A DNA stretch of 64,000 nucleotides from Cylicocyclus nassatus (taxonomy: Eukaryota > Nematoda > Chromadorea > Rhabditida > Strongylidae). Under the pieces are notes generated by a model, which saw only the letters and a list, made by a program, of their open reading frames with translations, made no database searches and had not been told where the DNA came from. Below, piece by piece: positions 35,901-47,900 of this stretch (position 1 is the stretch's first letter; every line of letters starts with the position of its first letter). The stretch is taken from contig CATQJL010000112.1 of the NCBI GenBank assembly GCA_958299035.1, positions 88,430,636-88,494,635 of the forward strand, written 5' to 3'. The position numbers and the translations under genes are program-made.

Positions 35901-38900
35901 CTCGTAGCTTAAGCAGGCATGATGGGGGTATCGTGGTGCGCACTGGTTTACAAAATTTTGAAATTTTGAAAAACTAAAAAAAAAACTAAACTAAAAACTT
36001 GGCCCAGGGGGTTATTCGGTGCGCTAATCACGCATATGGTACCCATTTTTCACTATGGAGTCATGTAGAGGTGTTACGGTAGGTTTACGGTAGATGGGAG
36101 AAAATCACGAAACTGATCGAAACTTGGTACACTGGGGTTATTCGGGGCGCAGATAACGAATATGACATGCAGATTATACTGTGGTGTCTTCTGACGAGGT
36201 TACGGTAGGTTTACGGTAGATAGGAGAAAATCACGAAACTGATCGAAACTTGGTACACTGGAGTTATTCGGGATGCAGATTACGGACAATCTATCTGCTA
36301 CATACACTGGTGACATATGGAACGGTTACGGTAGGTATACGGTAAGTAAGACGAAATCATGGAAGGGCAACTTTACCCGGAGGATTTATTCTGTGCGCAA
36401 ATCCTAATAGTCAATTCTTATCATTGCGTATGCCATCCGCTTTCTCTATTGTTTGAAGCTTTCAGTTGCGCAAAAGACCAATCCTCGTGATGAACCATCA
36501 CTGCCCGATAGAAATGGAAATGAGTGAGGGTTTGGTATAACTTGTTTTGACCTGCTAAGTGTTAATGGAATGAGTGAGTACATTATGGCAAAGAAATTTT
36601 AGGGTTCATGGGTGTGTCATGGGCTAGCGGTTTAGTGATAGGATCTTTACGCTAGACCATACAGGTTCAAGTCCCTACTTTAACGTCGCTTTTGCAGCAA
36701 AGTGCTTAACAGCTCCTCAAAGCAAAACTCCGAGCTTGAGAGTTGATCGGAATTACGAAAGCGGAACTCAGAGTTTCAATAAGCGTAACTCAGAGTTTCA
36801 AAAACGGAACTCAGAGTTATCTCTGAGTTAACGCGGAGCTTCAAACTCGGAGTTTGAACCAGATTACTACCGACCCAAGCTTTTACAGAAAACATGCAAC
36901 AGATACAGCTTCTCGAAGTCATCAGTCAGTTTTCTGTACCTTTCAAACAAAATAAGCACTTCGAAAAATTCCAAATATTGAAGACATGTATGTGTGATGA
37001 AGACGTTTACCGATTGGCATCGAGTCCTATTTCCGAAGCCCACTGAAGTCCCACACACATGACAAAAGCGCATATCCACAAAGATGAACATCAGAAACTC
37101 ATAATCTCTTTGTGAAATTTTTCATGCGGCCATACAATCTAGCTTGAAACCACTGTATCTGTGCAAAATTTGGTCTCATGATGAAGTCTGTTGCTATGAT
37201 TGCTATGATTCTATGTATGGCAACAAGAAAAAAAGAAAAAAGGGGGTCATATCGATCACATCTAAATTTCTTCGAAGCTATGGAAGCTTGATGGCTCTAA
37301 TTTCGCTGTATTACGGCGTCATATTCCTAGTTTCTGTCCTGAGAATCTCGTGCCGTTTCATTGCATCTCCAGTGAGTCACATTTTCAAGCTCAAAAATTC
37401 CAATTGGTTTACACGATCGCATCTAAATTTGCTGGAATCGCATTTACATTTTTCCAGCTCATTGATCCTAGCTGCCTCTTTTTTCTTTCTTCTAACGTTT
37501 TTCTCCGATTGTCCAGACACTTTTCTGCACAAACCTGTTCACGGCAGTCTCTCAGCCCTTTCTTGACTTTGATTACGAATTTTCAAAGTCATGCACGATT
37601 TGACATCGTTTTGGAAGGCGCTAAAATGATTTTACAGAGGAATCTGTGCAAAAAGTAGGAAATAGATTTTTCAGGTTGCAAACATTAGTTACGCTTCAAA
37701 AATATGGCTTTGTACCTGCAAAAGTTGATGTCGCAGAAGGGAATCGAACAAGACTATCAAAGCATGATAAATGCCTTTCAGTACATTCACTGAAATATGA
37801 ACGAGTTATGCCAAACACTCATGAAATGCAGAAGAATTCTTATTTGCCATTAGAGTTTGCCATTAGAGAGTAAACTATTGGGAATTTACGATAACTGGAG
37901 TGAACTGCTCCGTATTCCTGAGATTTTTAACAGCGTCTACGCAGGTTAAATGTTACCAGACTATAATTGTTGTCCTCTTTCATCAAGACCGTCCAACTTT
38001 TCGCGACCACAATACAGTACAGCCATATTATTGGAGAATTTTCCTACTCACCCCATCTACGCAGATATATCTTGGAAAATTTCTGAGTAGTTAATTGCTT
38101 TATCTTCCAATTCAAATAAATTTCTCTTCTTCTGATTTATAATTTTGAATAAGGTCCACTCGCATTTTATGAGGTAATCTGGCATTCTCAATGCAGATTA
38201 CCTCAAAAGCGGTATAGGGGGAGGAAGGTCATACGTAGGAGTACCCTCAAGGGGGAGGATTGTAAGAGGGGTCTCAGATCGCATTAAAGAGCTTGACCCT
38301 GCTTCGAACGCTAATCATGTCATTCTAAGACGAAGCAGTCATTTTGTATTTTAGCTTTTGACACATAACAAGAGACGTCTCCGCCATCGTGGGACAGGCA
38401 TATGACCTTTTTTTCATCAGTCATTTTATCTCTCAAGGACCAAGTCATTGTGCGTATGCGGCTGATTGTCTGATATTCCCGTCAATTTTAGATTTTTGCT
38501 TAGAATTTGCAATTCTAAGCAAAAATTCAAGATATGGACAGGATAAGACGGAATCGTTGCAAAGGAGATTTCCAGGCCAAAAAAGATGGTCCTGCCAAAA
38601 TTTTGTGTTGATTTGAGACTTTTCTTCCATATATATATAGTTTTGATCAGGAAGACAACAAATGAGACAAAAATGTGTACTTTTCCATCGTTATCCGGAC
38701 CCATCTTTTCAAAGAAAAATGATTCTTCTTTCCTTGCACCATATTTGGTCCTAACTTCATAGGAGATGGAGTGTCAACCTTCTGCCATGTATCAAAAAAC
38801 TTGACATGCCGTCCATATTTTAACAAGTTTGACTAAGAATTAGTGTTATGACTAGCGACATAAGTTCAACCTGTTTTTTAGTCAATGATGACCCCGTTTT

Positions 38901-41900
38901 TAATTGAACAATTCCAAAAATGAACATTTTTATAATAAAATCGTCACCCTGTTATCAATGGACAGACTAGACATGCCCAGAATAGAAATGTGCGCTAGGG
39001 TTCCATCATCTGCGGAAGAACAAGCAGCAGCGAAGTGTTATTTCAAGTCATCATCTATAGACTTTTCTGGCTAAACTGCATGGCGGAAAGTTTGAAGAGA
39101 AATACATTCTTGAATCATTGCTAGAAGCAATCGAGATATTCCAATAACGGTTCTATTAGGGTGATCGGTAAAAAATGGGGCAGCCTTGATTTTTATAATA
39201 TCTTGAGATTTTTTGTTTCGATCAACAACAAACAGGCTGCAATGTAGACGTCGCTTATATAAACGACCTTCGCCTATTATTCTGGCAAAGCGTCAACGCT
39301 CTTCTCCCACAATCTTATGCGTGGCGCCCTGAAGAGGGAACAGCGAACAGGGTTTTCTGAACATCACTCATTCTTGCGCTGCCATACCGTAATGTTATAG
39401 AGCAATTGATACACCATTTGAAAGAGCTCTTCATGCTCTTTCAAACAGATATTAAACATACAAGATTATTTTTTTCTGACAAGGGAACCGTGCCGATTCG
39501 AAGTGACCTTTCCAGATGGGACCCATAATGTTTTGAAGAGCATTAATCGGTGATTCCAAATCTGCTTTCCATATCTGCCAAGCGCCTCTGCACGCCGAGT
39601 TATGCTCGTTTTCAAGTCAAAAAATTGACCGCAAAACTGAAGCAAAATCGCCCAAATTTGCTCGTCCAGAGTCAAGTATTAGAGCTGTTTATGCAATGGA
39701 TACATTTTATTTATTATGCTAATACTTAACATTGCTTTATCTGAGCGCTGGAAAGATTGTAACAATCAATTTTACCTAAATTCTGCACTCATTTTTCGTT
39801 CCGAGAACGGTCTAACTCGGCGTCCAGAGGCGCTTGGCAGATTTGGAAGGCAGATTTGGAATCACCGCTTAATACTCTTCAAAACAGTATGGGTCTCATC
39901 TAAGGCCACTTCGACTCGACACGGTTTCCTTGTGAGTACAAAAAGCGAAATAGCTGAAAAATCGCGGTTTTTTGGCGAAACAAAAACCAGTAAACCAAGT
40001 TTCAATCTGTATTTTCCGAAGATAAATAAAATGTAAGGTGAGCTGCATATGGATGGATAGAGCGCAAAAAGCTCTTTCAGATGGTACCTATAAAAATTGC
40101 GTTCACCTGCAAGGAATTGAATAGCACGTATCTTTGTTCTCAAAGCTGCTAATGGCCATATCTCCTGAATTTAAAAGTTGAGGCCAGCAATCCAACGTGT
40201 TCTGGTGACTGTACCTTCACGCATAGCAGTAGTAGTAATTTGGATGGATTCGTATGTTCCACTGCGCAGATACTGCCCAAAGTTTATAATTTGCCAAAGT
40301 GACTAACTTTGCATTTCAGCCACTATAAAATTATTAGGAATGTAAATGACCTTATAGGTATTTTGTCTTTATTCTAACATTTGCCAAAATTGGGAAGTTT
40401 AATTACTTTTCTTTTTTTGAGAAATCTACATTTATTCTCTAGGTGCCCCATTTTTTACCGATCACCCTAATAGATTGTTTTGCTCTCAAAGAAATCGATC
40501 AACCCATTGACGACGATGTGGGCCACCGGTGGCCCACACACTTTTTGCTGCCAGGGACGATGTGGACTACCGGGGGCCCACGCCTCGTGCAAAGTCATTT
40601 TTCCACGTGTTAATATTTTTTTCAAATTTTTTGCACTCGTACGTTCAAAAAACTGTTTATAGTTGTTTACAAAGCAACCTTGCATTTCGTAAATAACTAC
40701 AAAACCTTTCCACCCCGAAAGTGTCGTGCATCGCGTCGTCCCACAGTGCCGCCACGCAAAGTTAAGCGTCGTGAGTGGGTTAAAGTGATTACAAATGCTC
40801 TTTTACCTCACCGGAATGTTGAAGGAACATGTCAATTTTTTCCTGATACGTGGCAGGGAGGCAGTCCTAGTAGAATCTATGAGATATTGTTCTTAAAATA
40901 TAGAGCGTATTTTATAACAGCTTTGTAAAATAGAGTCCGGATAACGGAAATGTACCCAAAAATGATAATATTTTGACGAAGAACAGGATTTTCGGAATTA
41001 TTTGCTTGGCTTGAATCGTGTGATATGTCACATTAGACTAACAGATGCCGCCAGCAAGATGGCAGCACCTCGACGTGCCCCTAAAACGTCATGATATCGG
41101 CACCTTTCTGTCTCAAAACAACCGCTATTTTACGTGCTTTCTGGCCTTCCGCCAGCTGCCACCTCGCAAATTCCGACGAGCTGCCGGCAGCTCCTCCTGC
41201 GCTCGACATTTTTGCTACAGGAAAATTCTTGAAATTTCAAATTTTAATGGAGGTTTCTTCAAAACGCGGTGGCACACCTTCATCCAGGAATTTTCCCAAA
41301 AGAACGCTTGAGACGGCTTAGATTTGGGATCATAGCTTTTGCTCGTGCCGGTGACCGGCCGACGAGACCTTCCGCAGGTCGGGTTAATTACTATCGGCCC
41401 TGGAATCGGATATCGTTTTGGGGAAAAGCAAGGGGATATCGTTTTTTGCGATCCGAGGCTGTAAAGAGCCGCAAGTATGGCGCCGGATACTAGCGACATG
41501 CTCTCTCACACAAACAAAAACGTTTGCAATCGAATCGCGATGATAGACACCAAATTTGATGTGCGCATGCGAGTAAGGGAGCTCAAACTCTGGCTCAAAA
41601 ATTTATAAAATTTACGTGATTGAAAGCTGTGCCCGTCTTCTTTCCGAAATCTGAGCTGGATTCTAGCTAAGACGGTTCCAGCCAATTTTTCACACTTTTC
41701 TACATATGTTGTACCTACGCCATAAAAGTTTTGATACGAGGGAAAAAGGGTCTCATATAATTTTCTCTAGGCTTTTTTTTAAAGCATCAGAATCCATGTT
41801 CGACTATCCATGAATCTTGGCATAGTTTGAATCTTCTGGTTGGTTTCTTTAGCAGCGTCCAAGATTGGTGCAGATATTTATCCCACAATATACAGACTGA

Positions 41901-44900
41901 CGTTTCGGCAAACTCGCTTTCTTCAGAGTCTGAAAAGTCGAAAACACTTATGTGAACTATCCGATCAAACACCTTATTGACTACAGAAAAGAGCCCAACC
42001 CTCTAGACGATCAACACTATCAACCAAAACGCAAGATTAAGTCAGTGCTTATCTTGATAGATAATAGATTTAATGGGTGCAGACCACCTATGTCAAAAAC
42101 TGAACTGCATTACTTTTATATTAATCTAGTGACCCGGTCCTAACCTGACCTCATTATTCAAAAGCCACAAAGCCTCTGATATGATTACAACTTGTTAGTA
42201 ACGGCTAGGCACTCATACTTCCGGTTGATATTTGGATTCTGGGCGGCTATCCAAAACGCTTCATGTGTCTTGCGCGCTAGGATTTACAGTCTCCTTTCTT
42301 GCCAAACAGACAAACTAGACAATGAGGAGTCGTACAAAGACGATCATACTCGCGGTTTCGTACCATTGCTGCTTAAGGTTTGCAGGAGGAATGTTGACGA
42401 TCCTTACCATATTCGTTGAGGTCTGCTTGATGGAGCACTTTGCGAGCAGCCTACTAAACTTTTCTGAGATGTACAGTAGACAGAATGAGATCTGATCTTT
42501 AGCTTCTGATCTAGGCAGACGGTGAACACGGTATTTGTGAGAACGATGAGTCTCCGTGCTGTATCCGTTGAATCTTGCTAAAAATCTTGCGAGTTCCAGC
42601 GAGTGCATCTTTTCTTCTCTATCAAAAGAGATTTTTGCAGCCGTTTTAAACATGCTCCCTATTACGAATGCTTTCATTCGTGCCGCATGTGCTGAAGTGT
42701 GGTGTACTAAGTTGTTCTTGCTGCTCGGCTTTCGGTACCATTTGGTCTTGAAACGTCTGTCTAACAAACATAATTGCACGTTGAGGAACGGCAGCCATCC
42801 ATCTTTGGGTTTTTCCTTCGTATCTTGATGTTCTGTCCTGAGCATTCATGATATTGAAGCAAGAATTGAGTTCGGCTTGAGTGGGACACACGATACAGCA
42901 GTCGTCCACGTACCGACAGCGAGGAGAGGCTTACTTGCCAGTACCGGAGTTTCCACCTTGGACATGAAAACAATCGCTAAAGTCGGCGCTGGTCCTTATC
43001 CATAGCCAGTCCTCTTATTTGCCTGTAATAGTTGCCACACCAACGAAAGATAAAGCATGAGGCATTCTTTAACCAACGACAAGATGCCTCTGATGCTAAG
43101 ACCGTAGAGATTAAGTGACGACTGGTGTTTTAGAAGAATGCCGCCTGCATTGCGGCGTCGTTGGAAACGTTGATATAAAGCGATTCCACATCGAAAGACT
43201 CCAAAACGCACCCTTGCCTTACACTTGTGCTGCGCAGCCGATCAAGAAACATTTTTATGTTGGAAAGATGTGCGGGAACAAATCTGAGCACTTGAGAAAA
43301 AATGATGTTGAGAAACCACGAAATCCTATCCGTAGGACTTCCAACCCTGCTGAAGATAGGCCTAACCTTAAAATCCTGCGGGTAATTGGACGTTAAACTA
43401 TCTACCGACACCTTATGAGTTTTGAAAAGAGTGTAGAGAACGGGACACTTAAGCGGATCGTCGATACTTCCCCCGCAAAGCTTAAAGGCAGCGTCCAGGC
43501 AGATCTGGACCTATTGGGCTTTTACGTGGAAAGTACTTTTGGGGCCCTAACTAAGGCACTGCCCAAGCGGCAGCTCATGTAGTGCTCTGATGGCTGAGAT
43601 ATTCCACTCAAACCTGGACCCCGCGACCGTGTTTCGCATGGATTCATGGCGCAAAGCGTGGATCCTGGCGCGAAACTGCCATGATCGCGGGGGCCAGTTT
43701 CGAGGGGAATATTCCAGCCATTAGAGCACTACATGAGCTGCCGCTTGGGCAGTGCCTTAGTTAGGGCCCCAAAAGTACTTTCCACGTAAAAGCCCCATAG
43801 GTCCAGATCTGCTTAGACGCTGTTTTTAAGCAGTAACTGGTACAAAACCGCGAGTATGATCTTCTCTGTAAGACTCCTCATTGTGTAGTTTGTCTGTTAG
43901 GCAAGGAAGGAGACTGTATGGTATTAGGTGTTGCCTACCTTATCACGTGTAAACATGTGGAGGCACATATATTGGCGAGACAGGCTGCCCCCTATGCACG
44001 CACATCAAAGAACACTTAGATGGTCTCAGCAAAGGCAATGTAGCTATTCCGGCTGTAGCTATATTCGGCATACATCGCAAGCTCAGCCATGACGACGCGG
44101 AAGTGAGAGTGCAGGTTCGAATCCTGGCGCGTAAATCCTAGCGCGCAAGACACAGGAAGCGTTTTGGATAGCCGCTCAAAATTCAAACATCAACCGGAAG
44201 TATGAGTGCTTAACCGTTACTAACAAGCTGTAATCATATCAGAGGCTTTGTGGCTTTTGAATAATGAGGTCAGGTTAGGACCGGGTCACTAGATTAATAT
44301 AAAAGTAATGCAGTACAGTTTTTGACATAGGTGGTCTGCACCCATTAAATCTATTATCTATTAAGGTAAGCACTGACTTAATCTTGCGTTTTGGTTGATA
44401 GTGTTGCTCGTCTAGAGGGTTGGGCTCTTTTCTGTAGTCAATAAGGTGTTTGATCGAATAGTTCACATAAGTGTTTTCGACTTTTCAGACTCTGAAGAAA
44501 GCGAGTTTGCCGAGACATCAGTCTGTATATTGTGGGATAAATATCTGTACCAATCTTGGACGCTGCTAAATAAATCAAAAAATTCAAACTTTTTTATAGC
44601 TCTCACAAAATTTCAAAAGCGGCGCGACATTTCCGCTAAGCGCTCGGAGTCCATCAAATAGCTTTCTCCTTCTTCCTCTTTTTCCATTCTAATCACTCTT
44701 CGTCATTCGCAGACGAGGGGGAGGGGGGGGGGGGGGAGTGATGTGGAAGAGTAGGAAGAGAGGGAGAGAAAGCAGAGGGTGAGGGAAAAGAGTTGGAGCA
44801 TTTTTTGTTTTTGGCATTATTTATTCTAAATTGTGCTAGTCCAAGCAAGAAAAAAGAAGCAGAAAGTAGTGAGGAAGCTCTAATATGTCAAACGGAACTT

Positions 44901-47900
44901 CATAGAAGTTGCGAAAAAAGGGAACTTTGTTTCAAAAGGTTTTTGATGCGCGCTTGTGCGAGCCCTGCAAATTACACAAGGTAGAAAGAAAGGCTGTAAT
45001 ATACGTTTAGCGTTTTCGAGAGTATGCCTGCTAATTATTGGGTACAGTGCATTGCTGCATCGACATGCTCAAATCGCTGGTGCAATTTCCGAATGGGCCA
45101 AATTTTCGTCAAGCAACAAGAAGCTTGATGATTAAGTTGTCAACGAAGAATACTTATCAGAAAAGACACTTTGGTCAAAGTGGCCATATGGAAAGCGATA
45201 CATATGGATAGACAGTTCTTCGAATGCTGATCTCAGAAATGCTTTCGCTATCTGCGGAGCTTCCTGTAAAACGAGTTATTAGCCTTTCTTCTCCCCAAAA
45301 GCGGCTGGCTTTCCCTTTATCAAGGCGCGGCAAGGCATTTCCGTTGTGGCCCGGCGTGAAGTGGTGAGTGCTTGAGGTTTATAGGTGAGTGAGCCGGGTT
45401 CGAGTCCTGTTGTCGCCCCCAGTTTTGCATTTTTCTAAAATTTTTGCTTGCCTTTGAATGCCGCATATGGACAATTTATCGCAAATCTCGAAACTGAAAC
45501 AGTTCCTTAGCTACAAAAAGAAGCTGTCCTAAAATTCTCCAAAAAAGGCATGAAATGGTTCAACAGCCAAAGTCTTGCCCAGAGTCTTGCCGATTGTACA
45601 GGGCTTTTCAACATAAGAGTCACAGCCTCCGCTTGCGCGGCTCCTCCAACGCGGCCGCTCGCTCAGGCCGCGCGCGGCGTTTGCTGCGCATCGCCCGGAT
45701 TCCGCCAAGCTTCAGTCGACGCGCAGCCTGGTGCCACGAACGCTGCGCGGACCTAAGCGTGGCGGCCGAGCGGGGCGGCTGTGACACTCAGGTTGTAAAG
45801 CCCTGTACAAGTGTTGGCAAGAATAAGCACGTGTTGGATTACCAATATAAAATAACGATATAGGCCAATTGATTGCTTGTTGCGAGATTTGTGATAAATT
45901 GTCCATATGCGGCATTTTCAGAGGCAAGCAAAAATTTTAGAAAATTGCAAAACTGGAAGCGACAACGGGACTCGAACCCTGCTCACTCACCTGTAAACCG
46001 CAGGCACTCAACACTACACCACGCTGCCACAACGGAAATGCCTTGCCGCTTTTTGATAAAGGGAAAGCCGCTTGTGGGGAGAACAAAGGCTAATAACTCC
46101 TTTTACAGGAAGCTCCGCAGATAACGAAAGCAGTTTTGAAATCAGCATTCGAAAAGCTGTCTATATATATAAATCACTTTCTATATGGCCACTTCGACCA
46201 AAGTGTCTTTCCTGGTTAGTAAGTGGTCATTGAAATAAACGAATACCATGTAAGACATGAACAATCAATTCATGATACGGTAAAATTACAAAGATGTTGT
46301 AGAATGAATACGAGCTTGCTGCGTGCACATATGTGCTATCAAACAGTAACGACATCAAATTGCTTCTTCACCCAAGAAAAGGAAAACAATTGATGACAGC
46401 TGATGGATAGCAAAACGAATAGTTTACGTGATGAAAATTTTCTAGACGTAAGAAAACAAAAATTGTTGGCATGCAAAAAAAAAGAAATAAATCTGATAAG
46501 AATTCTAGAACCAAGGCCAAATCAAACTTACTTTTCTGAATTACGGAGCATAACAACAACGCAAAAAAATTATAGTAGTCGTTGCCGATTCACGCACAGA
46601 ATAGATTTGGCTGTCGTTGCAATTTTCAACTACAGTATCGTGCCGCCATTTACAGGGTACCCGTGGCGGGACCCCTATGTTTCAGCCAATTTAAATGAAG
46701 CTGCACACTACTTCTGCTGCCAAATCTCTAATTTCAGCCAAAGAAAATTCTTGATCTCCTGTGTAGGGATTCTTAGAAGTCACTCCTACAGCGGGATTGA
46801 GCACTCGTTGGTTCCTTGAGCATTAATGCTATAGATAAAACAGATCAAAGTATAAGATCTACGGAACAGTTATTATAATTGCATGGTGTTGCAACGAAAA
46901 ACAATCGTTTTGGTTCGTTTTCGTTTGCAGATAACACCGATGATGATGCGATCATAAAGTCCGATAAGCCCATGCTCGCAGAAAAGCTCATCCTTGTGGT
47001 ATCTTCGAATTGCATTCAATCTCTCAAGCTAATGAAACATTGGTTGTTTAAATAGAGCTCCAAAAATCGCATGTCCTGAATTCAGGAACAGTGGACTTGG
47101 ACGGTGGTTTTAGTACCACAAAACCAGTAGCATTTACGGTCCTCTAACCTCCTGTCGGTCAGGACCGCGTGCCTGGATCTTCAACACACAAGCATTATTT
47201 CCTGTACTTTGTGAAGGGCACGAATCGCGACGCTAGAGGATACTGCGGATCCTGATGGTCATCACACGAAAGCATGCAGAAAAGAACAAAGTCGTTTGCG
47301 AGATACGGCCTAGGACAGGGAGTGGAGCGCTTTAAAGATGGACTTCTTCGCGCCAAATATTATGGATTTTGTGCCTTTATTAGAGCCCCTTCATCAGCAC
47401 GCGCGAAAATTATTTGCCCAGATTTGGTCGAACACTTATAACAAAGCTCGTACTTGTATCTTTTCAGGTTCATCAACAGTGCTCCTGCCTTAGCTTTTCA
47501 ACCTCTAATCCATAATTCTTGCAGAGATCTCCAAAAACGCCAGCAAACTGATTTTAAATGATAAAAAAAGAAAAAAAATAGCGCCATCTCACACTGAAAA
47601 ATTCTGTGACGCTAGTGCGAATCATCTTCCCACTTGCTTATTGTAAATGGTTATTTTACCTTAGTAATCCATCGAGGAGCGTTGGCCGAGTGATGTCTTC
47701 TTTGCCGCCCAAACCGACAAGTCGTTTATTTCCGCAAGACAATATGGTGCCACGATCGCAACAAATCACACTTAATGCAAAGTAATGACTAGGATTGAGA
47801 GGATTAAGCGACAACGTGAAAGTCAACTTAAACTAATTTTTAACGTAAAATGAGGCCAACGAAGGGAACCAACTCATTATGAATAGCAACGGGCTATTCT

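Larger units (their letters stand above)
38688..40948. mobile_element. MITE with CCGTTATCCGGAC termini, copy 2, carrying a nested mariner MITE
   Basis: CGTTATCCGGACCCATCTTT at the left, GTCCGGATAACGG at the right. The interior aligns with copy 1 (AGCGACATAAGTTCAACCTG near 38853; AATGCTCTTTTACCTCACCG near 40795). The middle is the insertion at 39156-40470. Confidence 0.7.
41846..43411 (-). mobile_element. Penelope-like retroelement, main copy with RT
   Basis: The minus strand has [19 protein letters not shown], motif [17 protein letters not shown] motif C ([17 protein letters not shown] near 42900) and a long thumb ORF (42315-42845, [20 protein letters not shown]). The end matches only the last part of a GIY-YIG domain ([10 protein letters not shown]); about 190 bp of the GIY-YIG core is missing. 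Frames are broken at several points. Confidence 0.82.
45157..46215. mobile_element. Foldback element with tRNA-like arms and TTA duplication
   Basis: Left TCAGAAAAGACACTTTGGTC, right GACCAAAGTGTCTTTCCTGG-type inverted end. TTA on both sides (45154-45156, 46216-46218). Arms of about 450 bp mirror each other, with a tRNA-like block in each. The centre is a G+C-rich inverted core (GTACAGGGCTTTTCAAC mirrored at 45792-45808). Subterminal sequence GAATGCTGATYTCAAAA is shared with the Tourist-like family. Confidence 0.82.

Noticed and set aside
37144..37658. Overlapping 140- and 102-codon plus-strand ORFs, hydrophobic
   Set aside because: They lie in a pyrimidine-rich intron stretch, have Ser/Leu/Phe bias and no family motif. 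Two overlapping frames being open points to composition.
41215..41499. Overlapping ORFs on both strands near 41.3 kb as a gene
   Set aside because: All three are open in different frames over the same G+C-richer stretch, with no recognisable domain; a dispersed repeat is more likely.
45345..46030. Functional tRNA genes at the tRNA-like blocks
   Set aside because: Loops lack the conserved T33, T stems are incomplete, and the blocks are mirrored inside a foldback element. Recorded as tRNA-derived repeats instead.
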